From contig NZ_JAANTH010000002.1 of the NCBI RefSeq assembly GCF_011734195.1, forward strand, positions 930,001 to 994,000: a stretch of DNA of 64,000 nucleotides, in the 5' to 3' direction. The position numbers and the translations under genes are program-made. Source of the DNA: Halobacterium sp. R2-5 (GTDB lineage Archaea > Halobacteriota > Halobacteria > Halobacteriales > Halobacteriaceae). A model generated the notes under the pieces. It worked only from the letters and a program-made list of their open reading frames with translations. It had not been told where the DNA came from and did not search any database. This document shows, in pieces, positions 33,016 to 40,763 of the stretch; within the stretch, counting starts at the first letter, position 1, and each line of letters begins with the position of its first letter.

Positions 33016-33506
33016 CAGGGGCTCACCCCCAGTGCGGCGACTACCTGTGCGGTCACGATGGCGACGGTGAGGAACGTGAGGACGCCCACGATGGACGTCT
33101 TCGACGCCGAGCCGACGCCACAGACGCCGTGACCCGACGTACACCCCTTCCCGACGCGCGTGCCGATACCGACGAAGACGCCGCCGACGAGCAGCCGCCA
33201 CGGCTGGACGTCGGTCGTCCACGCGCCGCCCTGGTAGACGACTGCGTACACGGCTGCGCCGAGGACGATGCCGAGCGTGAACACGAGCCGCCAGTCCCGC
33301 GAGGCGACGTACTGCTGGAAGCAGGACCGGTCGGAGACGTACGACAGCGTCGACTCCAGGAACGTGCTCGCGCCGGCGCTGATGCCGGTCCCGAGGTAGA
33401 TGACGGTGACACCGAGGCCGACGAGCAGCCCGCCGACGGCGTACCGGCTGATTCCGTTCGGGAACAGCTCGGCGCCAACCTGTAGCGGGAGTGCCTCAAT
33501 CACCAT
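33015..33506 (-). CDS. YeeE/YedE-family half-transporter, N-terminal-type subunit
   Basis: This 163-residue, four- to five-helix protein has the conserved 'GKGCTSGHGVCGVGSAS' motif (about residue 118), in which cysteines are thought to relay thiosulfate or sulfane sulfur in TsuA/YeeE. 'GTGISAGASTFLES' is a second family landmark. It forms a bipartite transporter with the next gene. The start is 8 bases after the stop of the rhodanese-MBL gene, within the operon rhodanese-MBL, YeeE, YeeE, PiT. Confidence 0.87.
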   Translation of the reverse strand: MVIEALPLQVGAELFPNGISRYAVGGLLVGLGVTVIYLGTGISAGASTFLESTLSYVSDRSCFQQYVASRDWRLVFTLGIVLGAAVYAVVYQGGAWTTDVQPWRLLVGGVFVGIGTRVGKGCTSGHGVCGVGSASKTSIVGVLTFLTVAIVTAQVVAALGVSP

Positions 33507-33514
33507 TGGCGTCG

Positions 33515-34708
33515 TTAGTCACCCGCGAGCGAGTCCTGGCTGGCGGCGCAGTTGTTCGGCCCGAGTTCCAGGGTGAACGCCTCCTCGTCGTCGACGGCGT
33601 TCTGGCCGAGGTTCGTCGCGATGATGTCCTCGTAGTTGGCCGGCCGCGGCGGCATGTCCGAGAGGATCAGGTCGACGAACGCCTGTTCGTCCATCGTGAG
33701 CGCGTCCATCTCGTCGACGAGCTCGCCGATCGGTGCGGTGTAGGTGCCGTCGGCGGCGGGCTCGGCGGCGTCGCTGAAGTGCGCGCCACCGACGAGCGTG
33801 TCGTCGGGCAGCGTGAGGACGCGCTCCTGCAGGGACTCGTAGAGCATGCGCGCGGCGTCGGGCGCACCGTCGTCGCCCTCTTCGAGGTCGGGGCGGGCGA
33901 CGCTCTCGACGAACAGCCCGTCGCCGGTCGCGAGCAGGCTGTCGTCGACGAGGTACGAGGTCATCCCGGTCGTGTGGCCGGGCGTGTAGACGGCCTCGAT
34001 GGTGGCGTCACCGACGTCGAAGGTGTCGCCGTCGGTAGCGGTCGTCAGTTCGTCCGCGTAGGTGACGCCGCGGTCGACTGCGGCCTCGGGGATGACGCCC
34101 TCGACGCCGTCGTCGTCGAGCTCGCGCACGCCCGAGATGTGGTCGGCGTGGACGTGGGTGTCCAGCGCGTACTGCAGCTCGACACCGAGGTCGTCTGCGT
34201 CCTCGAGGTAGCGGTCGGTGAACGCGCGCAGCGGGTCGATGATCGCGGCTTCGCCGTCGTCGTAGAGGAGGTAGCCGAGGCAGCCCGAAGAGGGGCGCTG
34301 GTACTGGAGGAGCGTGCCGGCGCCGTCGTAGCGCTCGACCTCGACGGCCTCGTAGATGCTCGCCCAGCCGTTCATGCCGTCTTCGAGGTGGTCGACGTCG
34401 TAGCCGCGCTCCGCGAGCGTGCCCGCGACGTACTCGCTGGCGCCGCCCTTCGCGCACAGGACGGTCACCTCGCGGTCGTCGGGGATCTGGTCGAGGACGT
34501 CGTCGTCGATGTCGTCCTCGAGGAATTCGAAGTACGGGACGTTGATCGACGTGACGTTCTCTCCGTCGATACGCCACTCGTCGTAGTCTGATTGCATGCG
34601 CGCGTCGAGGAGCGTGACGTCCTCGCCGGCGTCGATGCGGTCTTTGAGCGACTCCGGGTCGACGGATTCCACGTCGACGTCCGGAGTCGGGAAGTCGTCG
34701 GCGTTCAT
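33515..34708 (-). CDS. Rhodanese-metallo-beta-lactamase fusion (persulfide dioxygenase-like) 2
   Basis: This is a 397-residue protein. The N-terminal rhodanese domain has Cys85 in 'VTVLCAKGGASEYV'; the MBL domain has 'THVHADHISG' (184-193), 'YTPGHTTGMTS' and 'LATGDGLF'. It should take persulfide sulfur and oxidise it to sulfite, or act on thiosulfate. It ends with 'LELGPNNCAASQDSLAGD', sharing the NNCAA tail with the other fusion. It is the first gene of an operon with the YeeE pair and PiT permease, whose promoter carries AGTATTGT 70 bases before the ATG at 34706-34708. Confidence 0.86.
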   Translation of the reverse strand: MNADDFPTPDVDVESVDPESLKDRIDAGEDVTLLDARMQSDYDEWRIDGENVTSINVPYFEFLEDDIDDDVLDQIPDDREVTVLCAKGGASEYVAGTLAERGYDVDHLEDGMNGWASIYEAVEVERYDGAGTLLQYQRPSSGCLGYLLYDDGEAAIIDPLRAFTDRYLEDADDLGVELQYALDTHVHADHISGVRELDDDGVEGVIPEAAVDRGVTYADELTTATDGDTFDVGDATIEAVYTPGHTTGMTSYLVDDSLLATGDGLFVESVARPDLEEGDDGAPDAARMLYESLQERVLTLPDDTLVGGAHFSDAAEPAADGTYTAPIGELVDEMDALTMDEQAFVDLILSDMPPRPANYEDIIATNLGQNAVDDEEAFTLELGPNNCAASQDSLAGD

Positions 34709-34743
34709 GTGTGCAGTCCCTTCTACTGGGTGGACGCACAAAA

Positions 34744-34778
34744 GCATTTGCATAGTAGTTCCCTGTACGAACAATACT
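34744..34778 (-). promoter_or_regulatory. Promoter of rhodanese-MBL/YeeE/PiT operon with AGTATTGT element
   Basis: AGTATTGT (34771-34778, minus strand) is followed 26 bases from its first base by 'tgcaaatgc', a weak TATA-like stretch. The leader to the ATG is about 20 bases longer than at the leaderless genes. Confidence 0.5.
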
Positions 34779-34909
34779 GTGGCGGCCGTTTCCCGTATCG
34801 GACCAACTAGACCGGGTTTGAGGGCTCTGAAACGACTTCAGAGTCTAATTCCGGTCCAACAGTAGTTAGTGGTCTCCACAAGAATCGACAATCTTTTACT
34901 TGGGCAGGG

Positions 34910-34936
34910 GGTATTGTGCGATAGCTCCAATACAGA
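34910..34936 (+). promoter_or_regulatory. Promoter of tusA-dsrE-HalOD1 operon with GGTATTGT element
   Basis: GGTATTGT (34910-34917) is followed by 'ccaatacaga' at about 34927-34936, which lies 20-29 bases before the ATG at 34956 and can act as TATA box for a leaderless mRNA. The second half 'gcgatag' partly mirrors the element. Confidence 0.5.
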
Positions 34937-34955
34937 CTCACGGAGCAGATAACCA

Positions 34956-35201
34956 ATGAGTGCTGAATTCGACATTACAGAGACGCTCGACGTGAAAGGC
35001 GCATCGTGTCCCATGCCAGTGGTGAAGACGAAGACGGCTATCGACGACCTCTCCGAGGGTGAAATCCTCGAAGTGCTGGCGACCGACTCCGGAAGCATGA
35101 GCGACATCGACGGCTGGGCCGACGGCACCGAGGGCGTCGAACTCGTCGAACAGGAGGAAGGCGACGGCGTGTACAAACACTACGTTCGCAAGACGGAGTA
35201 A
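34956..35201 (+). CDS. tusA: TusA/SirA-family sulfur carrier 1
   Basis: This is an 81-residue TusA-fold protein. The sulfur-carrying cysteine is in 'GASCPMPVVKTKTAI' (C18), the family CPxP motif. It accepts persulfide sulfur and passes it on to DsrE-type partners or tRNA/cofactor pathways. A DsrE-type gene follows after 2 bases, and a HalOD1 gene after that, in one operon. The C-terminus matches the usual TusA end. Confidence 0.9.
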   Translation: MSAEFDITETLDVKGASCPMPVVKTKTAIDDLSEGEILEVLATDSGSMSDIDGWADGTEGVELVEQEEGDGVYKHYVRKTE

Positions 35202-35203
35202 CG

Positions 35204-35776
35204 ATGAGCACGGACACACCCGACGCGTCGGCCGACGACGCGCCCTCGCGTGCGGATCTGGCCGCGCGCGTCGACGAACTCGAGGACGCGCTCGCCGAAG
35301 CCACCAGTGAGGACGACGGCAAGAAGATGAGCATCATCGCGACGAAGGGCACGCTCGACATGGCGTACCCGCCGCTCATCCTCGCCAGCACCGCCGCTGC
35401 GTTCGGCTACGAGGTGACCGTCTTCCACACGTTCTGGGGGCTGGAAATCCTCCACGAGGAGCGCTCGAAGAACCTCAAACTCAGCTCCGTCGGCAACCCC
35501 AACATGCCCGTCCCGAACGCCGTCGCCGCGCTCCCGGGCATGGACCGCGTGACGACGAAGATGATGGAGAAGAAGATCTCGGACAACGACACCGCCACCA
35601 TCGAGGAGCTCATCGAGACGAGCCTCGACATGGGTGTGGAGTTCCAGGCCTGTCAGATGACCATCGACCTCATGGACTACGACGAGGACGACTTCTACGA
35701 CGGTGTCACCACGGGCGTCGGCGCGGCGACCGCCCTCCAGGACATGGCCGACGCCGACATCCAGCTCCTCGTCTGA
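35204..35776 (+). CDS. DsrE/DsrF-like sulfur-transfer protein (DsrE2 type)
   Basis: This 190-residue protein has a coiled-coil-prone acidic N-terminus (about residues 1-40) followed by a DsrE2-type domain: 'KMSIIATKGTLDMAYPPLIL', 'EVTVFHTFWGLEIL' and the conserved cysteine in 'VEFQACQMTIDLMDYD' (about residue 148). DsrE2 proteins take sulfane sulfur from TusA and are membrane-associated or soluble carriers. It lies between tusA and a HalOD1 gene, nearly without gaps. Confidence 0.87.
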   Translation: MSTDTPDASADDAPSRADLAARVDELEDALAEATSEDDGKKMSIIATKGTLDMAYPPLILASTAAAFGYEVTVFHTFWGLEILHEERSKNLKLSSVGNPNMPVPNAVAALPGMDRVTTKMMEKKISDNDTATIEELIETSLDMGVEFQACQMTIDLMDYDEDDFYDGVTTGVGAATALQDMADADIQLLV

Positions 35777-35782
35777 TCCCCC

Positions 35783-36004
35783 ATGAACGAACTCGAGGAC
35801 CCCATCTCCAAGGTCGTCGATGCTGTCGCGGAGGCAGAGGGCGTCGAGCCAGTCACACTCGACCCGCCGCTAGCCGGGGTCGTCGATCCGGACGCAGTAG
35901 AAACGCTGATCGAGGACCCGACAGCGTCTGACCTCGAGATTCGGTTCGCGTATCGCGGTCACGACGTCGTCGTCGACGAGAGCGGTCGCGTACAGGTCGA
36001 CTAA
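35783..36004 (+). CDS. HalOD1-domain protein
   Basis: This is a 73-residue protein that matches the haloarchaeal output domain HalOD1: 'ISKVVDAVAEAEGVEPVTLD', 'PPLAGVVDPDAVETLI' and a final beta pair 'EIRFAYRGHDVVVDESGRVQ'. HalOD1 proteins are small, stand-alone output modules of unknown mechanism. It is the third gene of the tusA-dsrE operon, 6 bases after the dsrE stop, suggesting a regulatory link to sulfur transfer. Confidence 0.85.
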   Translation: MNELEDPISKVVDAVAEAEGVEPVTLDPPLAGVVDPDAVETLIEDPTASDLEIRFAYRGHDVVVDESGRVQVD

Positions 36005-36129
36005 AACAGCCCGGTATCTCTCCCGGACGCAGTATCCCACCGACGGCTACTCCAGCAGCGCCGTCCGATTTCAACGAGTAGACTCTGAGAGACTGTCGTC
36101 GCGGGGTGCGGCGGAGAACGGTGGTCGCG

Positions 36130-37248
36130 TCAGGCCCACTCCGGTTCGAGGGCGTCCAGCAGCCGCTCGACCTCAGCGTGAGTGTTGACCGCGTGGACCG
36201 ACGCGCGGACGGCGTCCGGCGTCGGCAAAGCGCGGACGACGATTCCCTCCGACGCGAGTCGGTCGACCGTCGCTTCGGGGTCGCCCACGTCGATCGTCAC
36301 GAGTCCCGACTCCGGTTCGATCGGACTGAGAAGCCGGTCGTCGGGGACGCCATCGGCCAGCCGGCCGGCCAACTCCTGGATACGGTCAGCGATACGGTCG
36401 ACTCCGACCTCGTCGATCGCATCGACGGCCTCCGCCAGAGCGACGTGCGGAGCGGGATTGGACGACCCCACCTCGAACCGTCGGGCGCCAGCCGCGAACT
36501 CGTAGGGGTCTGCAGTCGGCGTTTCGACGCTTCGGTAGCCGACTGTGGCGGGCGCGAGCGTTTCGGCGGCGTCGCGGTCGACGTAGAGAAAGCCGCCGCC
36601 CCACAGCCCTAGCAGCCACTTGTGGCCGGCCGCCGCGACGGCGTCCGCACCCCACTCGTCGACGTCCATCGGGAGCTGTCCCGGCACCTGCACGGCGTCG
36701 ACGAGCGCGAACGCGCCGGCCTCGTGGGCGATGTCGACGAGGTCGCCGACGGGTAACCGGGTGCCGTGCGTCCACGTCACCGCACTGAAACACGCCAACT
36801 GCGCGCCGTCGACGGCCTCGGCGAAGGCGTCGAGGTCGACGCGGCCGTCCTCGGTCTCGACGACGCGGACGTCGACGCCCTTCTGTTCCAGGCGTTGCCA
36901 CGGGAGCGTCCCGGCCGGGTGTTCGAGGTCGGTTCGAACGACGGTGTCGCCGGGCTCCCAGTCGATGGCGTTCGCGACGGCGTTGATGCCCGCCGTCGTG
37001 CTCTCCGTGAGCGCGATCTCGTCGCCGTCCGCACCGACGAAGGCGGCGACGCGCTCGCGAACACGGTCGTACGCGTCGAACGCCACCTCGTAGGGGTCGT
37101 TTCGAGTACTCGTCTCGTACTCGTGTGACCGCACGAACTCGTCTGCGGCTTCGACGACGTACCGCGGGCTCGGCCCGTGAGCGCCGAAGTTCAGGTAGAC
37201 GTCCTCGTGCAGGGCGGGCGTGTCGGCGCGAAGTTCTCTGGGGTTCAT
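36130..37248 (-). CDS. Class V aminotransferase (cysteine desulfurase-like)
   Basis: This is a 372-residue PLP enzyme of fold type I. 'TESTTAGINAVANAI' (about residue 80) binds the cofactor phosphate, 'ALVDAVQVPGQLPMDV' carries the Asp/Gln pair and the Schiff-base lysine is in 'AAAGHKWLLGLWGGGFLYV' (about residue 208). No catalytic cysteine loop typical of SufS (RxGxHCA) is evident, so a desulfurase role is not proven; isopenicillin N epimerase-like lyases share this architecture. It is co-transcribed 15 bases after the WCDTC thioredoxin. Confidence 0.8.
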   Translation of the reverse strand: MNPRELRADTPALHEDVYLNFGAHGPSPRYVVEAADEFVRSHEYETSTRNDPYEVAFDAYDRVRERVAAFVGADGDEIALTESTTAGINAVANAIDWEPGDTVVRTDLEHPAGTLPWQRLEQKGVDVRVVETEDGRVDLDAFAEAVDGAQLACFSAVTWTHGTRLPVGDLVDIAHEAGAFALVDAVQVPGQLPMDVDEWGADAVAAAGHKWLLGLWGGGFLYVDRDAAETLAPATVGYRSVETPTADPYEFAAGARRFEVGSSNPAPHVALAEAVDAIDEVGVDRIADRIQELAGRLADGVPDDRLLSPIEPESGLVTIDVGDPEATVDRLASEGIVVRALPTPDAVRASVHAVNTHAEVERLLDALEPEWA

Positions 37249-37263
37249 CTCGTTCTCGGTGGA

Positions 37264-37602
37264 TTAGTCGCGATACCGGGCGATCAGGTCGCGGAGTGCC
37301 TGTTCGTTCTGGCCGCCGCGAAGCTGTTTCACCGGTTGACCGTCGGCGAACAGGACGAACGTGGGCGTGCTCTGGGCACCGAACTCGACAGCCGTTTCGA
37401 GATTCGATTCGATGTCGATCGTCAGGACTGTCGCCTCGGTGTCTGCCGCGAGCGCTTCGAGAGTCGGCTCCATTCGTTTGCAGGTGTCACACCACTCCGT
37501 GTAGAACTCCACGAGCGCGACGTGGCTGTCTCCGACGACCGTTTCGAGGTCGTCGTCACCCAGCGAAACCACGCTGTCCGTCTTCGCCGTCTGTATTGCC
37601 AT
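37264..37602 (-). CDS. Thioredoxin-like protein with WCDTC active site
   Basis: This is a 112-residue thioredoxin fold with active site 'WCDTC' (residues about 37-41) replacing the usual WCGPC, which should shift its redox potential. The cis-Pro strand 'STPTFVLFADGQPVK' is present. It lies upstream of, and in one operon with, a class V aminotransferase. The AGTATTGT-like TGTATTGC element lies 54 bases upstream of the ATG at 37600-37602, and 'ttaaac' 23-28 bases upstream. Confidence 0.88.
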   Translation of the reverse strand: MAIQTAKTDSVVSLGDDDLETVVGDSHVALVEFYTEWCDTCKRMEPTLEALAADTEATVLTIDIESNLETAVEFGAQSTPTFVLFADGQPVKQLRGGQNEQALRDLIARYRD

Positions 37603-37624
37603 TACCAGGCCCTACGCACTGGGC

Positions 37625-37656
37625 GTTTAATAGTCTTGGTCTAACTATGCAATACA
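37625..37656 (-). promoter_or_regulatory. Promoter of WCDTC thioredoxin with TGTATTGC element
   Basis: On the minus strand TGTATTGC (37649-37656) is followed by 'gaccaaga' and, 26 bases from its first base, the TATA-like 'ttaaac' (37625-37630). Spacing and the CCAA tract match the trxA and TauE promoters. A plus-strand TGTATTGC at 37592-37599 overlaps the start of the gene. Confidence 0.55.
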
Positions 37657-37720
37657 CCTCGATGCGGTCGGTCCACCGTCGACATCGAGTCGGAGAGTGA
37701 AACGAACCGGAGGTCGCCCG

Positions 37721-38347
37721 CTAGCGTGATTCGCCGGTGGTCTGCTCATGGCCGACCGCGCCTGCGAGCGCCAGCAGGTAGCCCAGCCCGTACTGTACGT
37801 CCGGATCACGCAGTCCGCGGAGCAGGCCGACGGCCCCGACCTGCTCGGGCGGTTCCCGCTCCGCTTCACCGACCCCCTCCAGCAGCGTCTCGATGCCGTC
37901 ACGAGTGTCGTCGTCGGACGCCGTCTGCGCGATCTCGCCGAGCGCGGCGCCGGTGCCGGCCAGCGACGTGACCATCTCGTCGTCGAGCGCCGCGGTCGCC
38001 AGCGACCCGACCTCCGCGAGTTCGGCCAGTTCGTCGAGCGTGCCGCTCCGCTGGAGCGCGAGCACCGTGTCGAGTGCCTCCCGCAGGTCGTCGCCGTTCT
38101 CCCCGACCGTCTCGGCCAGCGCCACGGTCTCGTCGGTCGCCAGCCCGTCCGCAGACTCCGCCAGCGTCGACCCCGTGGCCGAGAGCTCGCGGACCATCTC
38201 GTCGTCGAGCGCGCTCTCGCCCAGCGAGAGCACGTCCAGTAGCTCGTTGACGGCGTCGAGGTGCTCCACGAACTCGGCGACCGCCTCGGGGTTCTGCTCG
38301 ATCGCCGCTTCGAGGTCGGTCGGCGCGGTAGCCTGGTTCTCGGACAT
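37721..38347 (-). CDS. DUF1641 protein (SQR partner)
   Basis: This 208-residue acidic, helical protein lacks membrane segments. The 'PPEQVGAVGLLRGLRDPDVQ' and 'YGLGYLLALAGAVG' region near the C-terminus is the DUF1641 core. The N-terminal part holds two similar helical repeats ('ALDDEMVRELSATGSTLAES' and 'ALDDEMVTSLAGTGAALGEI'). DUF1641 genes typically accompany sulfide:quinone oxidoreductase; here it follows SQR after 2 bases. The biochemical role is unknown, probably assembly or membrane tethering of SQR. Confidence 0.85.
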   Translation of the reverse strand: MSENQATAPTDLEAAIEQNPEAVAEFVEHLDAVNELLDVLSLGESALDDEMVRELSATGSTLAESADGLATDETVALAETVGENGDDLREALDTVLALQRSGTLDELAELAEVGSLATAALDDEMVTSLAGTGAALGEIAQTASDDDTRDGIETLLEGVGEAEREPPEQVGAVGLLRGLRDPDVQYGLGYLLALAGAVGHEQTTGESR

Positions 38348-38349
38348 GG

Positions 38350-39495
38350 TCAGAGCAGTCCCCGCGCGGTGAGCCAGTAGGACTCGTTGTACGCCAGCTT
38401 CGACCAGTGGAGCTTCTCCGAGGGCAGCGCCGGCGACGGCGGGTTCTCGTAGTCGAACTCGACGAACGACGCCGCGTCCATCCCCGTCTCGATGAAGCAC
38501 AGCGTCTTCCCGTCGTAGGTCGCGGTCGCCGGGCGGCCGCGAATCTCGCTGGCGAGGCGCTGCCCGACGACGCCGGCCTGGTAGTGGGCGACGCTGCCCG
38601 CGTTCGGGACGCCGGTGTCGGCGGTGTCGCCGAGCGCGTAGACGTCCTCGGCGGCCTCGGCTTCCAGCGTGTGCTTGTCGACGTCGACCCAGCCGCCGTC
38701 GCCGAGCCCCGCCTCCTCGATCAGGTCGACGCCGCCGTGGGGCGGAATCGTCACGAGGAGGTCGTAGTCGAGTTCGGTCCCCTCCATCGACGTGACGGTC
38801 TCCGCCTCGGGGTCGACCGACTCGGCGTTGAAGAACGTCTCCACCTGGATGTCCCGTTCCTCCATGATGGGGCGGGCCCACTCGGCGATGTGGGGGTTGC
38901 CGTGGACGCGCTGAATCGGGTACGTGTAGGTGATGTCGACGTCCTCCCGTAGGCCGCGCTCGCGGAGCCAGTCGTCGGCCATGAAGACGAACTCCAGCGG
39001 CGCCGCCGGACACATGTGCGGGGTCCCGATGACGCTCAATACGAGGTCGCCCTCGGTGAACTCCAGGAGTTCGTCGCGCAGGTCGGTCGCGCCCGACTCG
39101 CTGTAGTAGTTGTGACCGCCCTCCGTGAGGCCGGGGATTCGGTCGGGCTCCAGCGTCGACCCGGTCGCCAGGACGAGATAGTCGTAGCCGACTGACGGGG
39201 CGCTACCGTGGAACTGGAGCCGCTGGGACTCGGTGTCGATGTCGGACACGCGGTCGATCCGGAGGTCGACGGCGTCGTCGACGAGGTCGTCGAGCGGGCG
39301 GCGTCCGTCGTCCGGCTCGCGTTGGCCGAACGGCACGTACAGCCAGACCGGTTTGTAGACGTGGTCGGAGTCGTCGTTGACCAGCGTGACGCGGACGTCG
39401 CCGGCGTCGAGTTCGGGTTCGAGTCGGTCGGCGAGGTCGTTCGCGAGGACGGTGCCGCCGGTCCCGCCACCGACGATGACGACGTGCTCAGTCAT
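38350..39495 (-). CDS. sqr: Sulfide:quinone oxidoreductase
   Basis: This 381-residue peripheral membrane flavoprotein oxidises sulfide to sulfane sulfur with quinone as acceptor. The FAD motif 'VVIVGGGTGGTVLAND' opens the protein, and 'DVYALGDTAD' (about 284-293) is the second FAD contact. Two cysteines are visible, C162 in 'GTPHMCPAAP' and C333 in 'KTLCFIETG', matching the redox pair of SQR; the third cysteine of some SQR types is absent. The ATG overlaps the TusA stop (ATGA). It forms an operon tusA-sqr-DUF1641. Confidence 0.88.
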   Translation of the reverse strand: MTEHVVIVGGGTGGTVLANDLADRLEPELDAGDVRVTLVNDDSDHVYKPVWLYVPFGQREPDDGRRPLDDLVDDAVDLRIDRVSDIDTESQRLQFHGSAPSVGYDYLVLATGSTLEPDRIPGLTEGGHNYYSESGATDLRDELLEFTEGDLVLSVIGTPHMCPAAPLEFVFMADDWLRERGLREDVDITYTYPIQRVHGNPHIAEWARPIMEERDIQVETFFNAESVDPEAETVTSMEGTELDYDLLVTIPPHGGVDLIEEAGLGDGGWVDVDKHTLEAEAAEDVYALGDTADTGVPNAGSVAHYQAGVVGQRLASEIRGRPATATYDGKTLCFIETGMDAASFVEFDYENPPSPALPSEKLHWSKLAYNESYWLTARGLL

Positions 39496-39728
39496 GCTTT
39501 CTCCACGTAGAACGCGTTGTGGTCGTCGCGTTCCTCGACCGCGAGTAGTTCGTTGCCGGCTTCCTCGGCCCACTCGGGGACGTCGGTGAGCGACTGGTTG
39601 TTGTCGCTCAGCAGGCGGATCACGTCCCCCGACTCGGCGCCTCGAATCCTCCCGATGAGGTCCATCAGCGGACCGGGGCACGCTGCGCCTCTGGCGTCGA
39701 CGGTATCGTCGGGCTCGATGTCAGTCAT
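39492..39728 (-). CDS. TusA/SirA-family sulfur carrier 2
   Basis: This 78-residue TusA-fold protein has the sulfur-binding 'GAACPGPLMDLIGRI' motif (C17). It precedes SQR with a 4-base ATGA overlap, so it is a likely acceptor for sulfane sulfur released by SQR. It differs from the first TusA by CPGP rather than CPMP and a shorter C-terminus. The promoter region contains AGTATTGT, but in the opposite orientation to that of the other regulon genes. Confidence 0.88.
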   Translation of the reverse strand: MTDIEPDDTVDARGAACPGPLMDLIGRIRGAESGDVIRLLSDNNQSLTDVPEWAEEAGNELLAVEERDDHNAFYVEKA

Positions 39729-39760
39729 AGATAGCTCACAGGCGGCAGTTGGAACCCTTC

Positions 39761-39774
39761 CGTATTAGTATTGT
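39761..39774. promoter_or_regulatory. Reversed AGTATTGT element at tusA-sqr promoter
   Basis: AGTATTGT (39767-39774) lies on the plus strand while the operon is on the minus strand, about 40 bases upstream of its ATG, overlapping a possible TATA ('ctaatacg'). Orientation and position differ from the other sites, so it might repress rather than activate. Confidence 0.35.
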
Positions 39775-39855
39775 GTGCGAGTTCCAAGATTCTGAAAACC
39801 TATAGGCTGGGATAGGCCACCGGGAAGTAAGCTCGGAATCGAAGACTGGGAGCGC

Positions 39856-40449
39856 TTACCGCTCGAATACGACCGCGTAGTGGTACGGCGGTAGCTCGAC
39901 CCGCCGGTCGACCTCGAACGCTGCGACCGGCAGCACGGCGTCTTCGGTTTCCTTCGGCGTCATCCGAAGCTCCGTCGGAGGCCCCCGCGGTTCAGCTCCG
40001 ACAGTCGTCGTCTCACGCGGGCGCTCGTGCCAGTTGACGACGATCAGGCTCCCGCCAGGTTCGATCGCGCGGAACGCCTGTTCGACTAACCCGGACTGGT
40101 CGTCGACGCCGTGGAACGTGTTCGCCACTACGAGCGTGGTGACCGGTTCGGGGAGGACGTCAGTCAGGTTCCGTGCGTCACCGTGAATCGGGACGACGTT
40201 CTCGATGTCCTGCTGTTCGGCGAGGTCGTCGAGTTCATCGAGCAGTGACGCGTCCAGGTCGATCGCGTACACTGGCTCGGGTTCGACGATACGGGCGGCT
40301 GGAAGCGCGAAGTAGCCGCTCCCACAGCCGACCTCGGCGACCGACTCGCCGGATTCGAGGCCGAGTTCCCGGAGCGTCGCACCGGGTGTCGGCCAGAGTC
40401 TGCTCCACCAGTCCCAGTCGGGCTGGCCGGTGTTCTGGAATCGGTCCAT
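39856..40449 (-). CDS. Class I SAM-dependent methyltransferase
   Basis: This is a 197-residue Rossmann methyltransferase. SAM motif I is 'VAEVGCGSGYFALPAARI' (about residue 38), the acidic ribose contact 'VYAIDLDASLLDEL' follows, and 'VPIHGDARNLTDVL' is motif III-like. The substrate is unknown. It starts 2 bases after the DUF2892 gene, so both are in one operon; a role in thiol, sulfide or metalloid methylation is speculative. Confidence 0.82.
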   Translation of the reverse strand: MDRFQNTGQPDWDWWSRLWPTPGATLRELGLESGESVAEVGCGSGYFALPAARIVEPEPVYAIDLDASLLDELDDLAEQQDIENVVPIHGDARNLTDVLPEPVTTLVVANTFHGVDDQSGLVEQAFRAIEPGGSLIVVNWHERPRETTTVGAEPRGPPTELRMTPKETEDAVLPVAAFEVDRRVELPPYHYAVVFER

Positions 40450-40451
40450 CC

Positions 40452-40670
40452 CTACCGGGACCCCGACGTGTCCACGCCCAGCAGGCGGTACAGGAGACAG
40501 ACCCGGACGAGTCCAGTCCCGACGAGAACGAGGCCCAGCGAGGTCAGAACTGCGCCGGCCACCGTCCCGAGTCCGAGCAGACCAGCGAGTGAGGTCGAGC
40601 CGACGACCGCCAAGGCCAGCCCGATACCGATGCGGGTTCGTCTGTCCGCCGCACCAATATTGCTCTCCAT
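40452..40670 (-). CDS. DUF2892 (YgaP-type) inner membrane protein
   Basis: This 72-residue protein with two hydrophobic helices begins 'MESNIGAADRRTRIGIGLAL', which is the DUF2892 pattern (N-G-x-x-D-R-x-x-R). In other organisms this domain is fused to rhodanese in YgaP and occurs in sulfur loci. The ATG at 40668-40670 is used, as the preceding in-frame stretch is basic and not protein-like. It is the first gene before a methyltransferase. Confidence 0.82.
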   Translation of the reverse strand: MESNIGAADRRTRIGIGLALAVVGSTSLAGLLGLGTVAGAVLTSLGLVLVGTGLVRVCLLYRLLGVDTSGSR

Positions 40671-40763
40671 ACCCACGAATACACTATACTGGCACCTAAG
40701 CCTTTCCGACGACTCCCCTACCCGCCGAGCGACCCGGCGCAAACGTCAGCCTAAAGGCCGCTA

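Noticed and set aside
40681-40690. AGTATAGTGT upstream of DUF2892 as another regulon element
   Set aside because: It has a mismatch in the core and lies only about 10-20 bases before the ATG, where the other sites lie 45 bases or more upstream.
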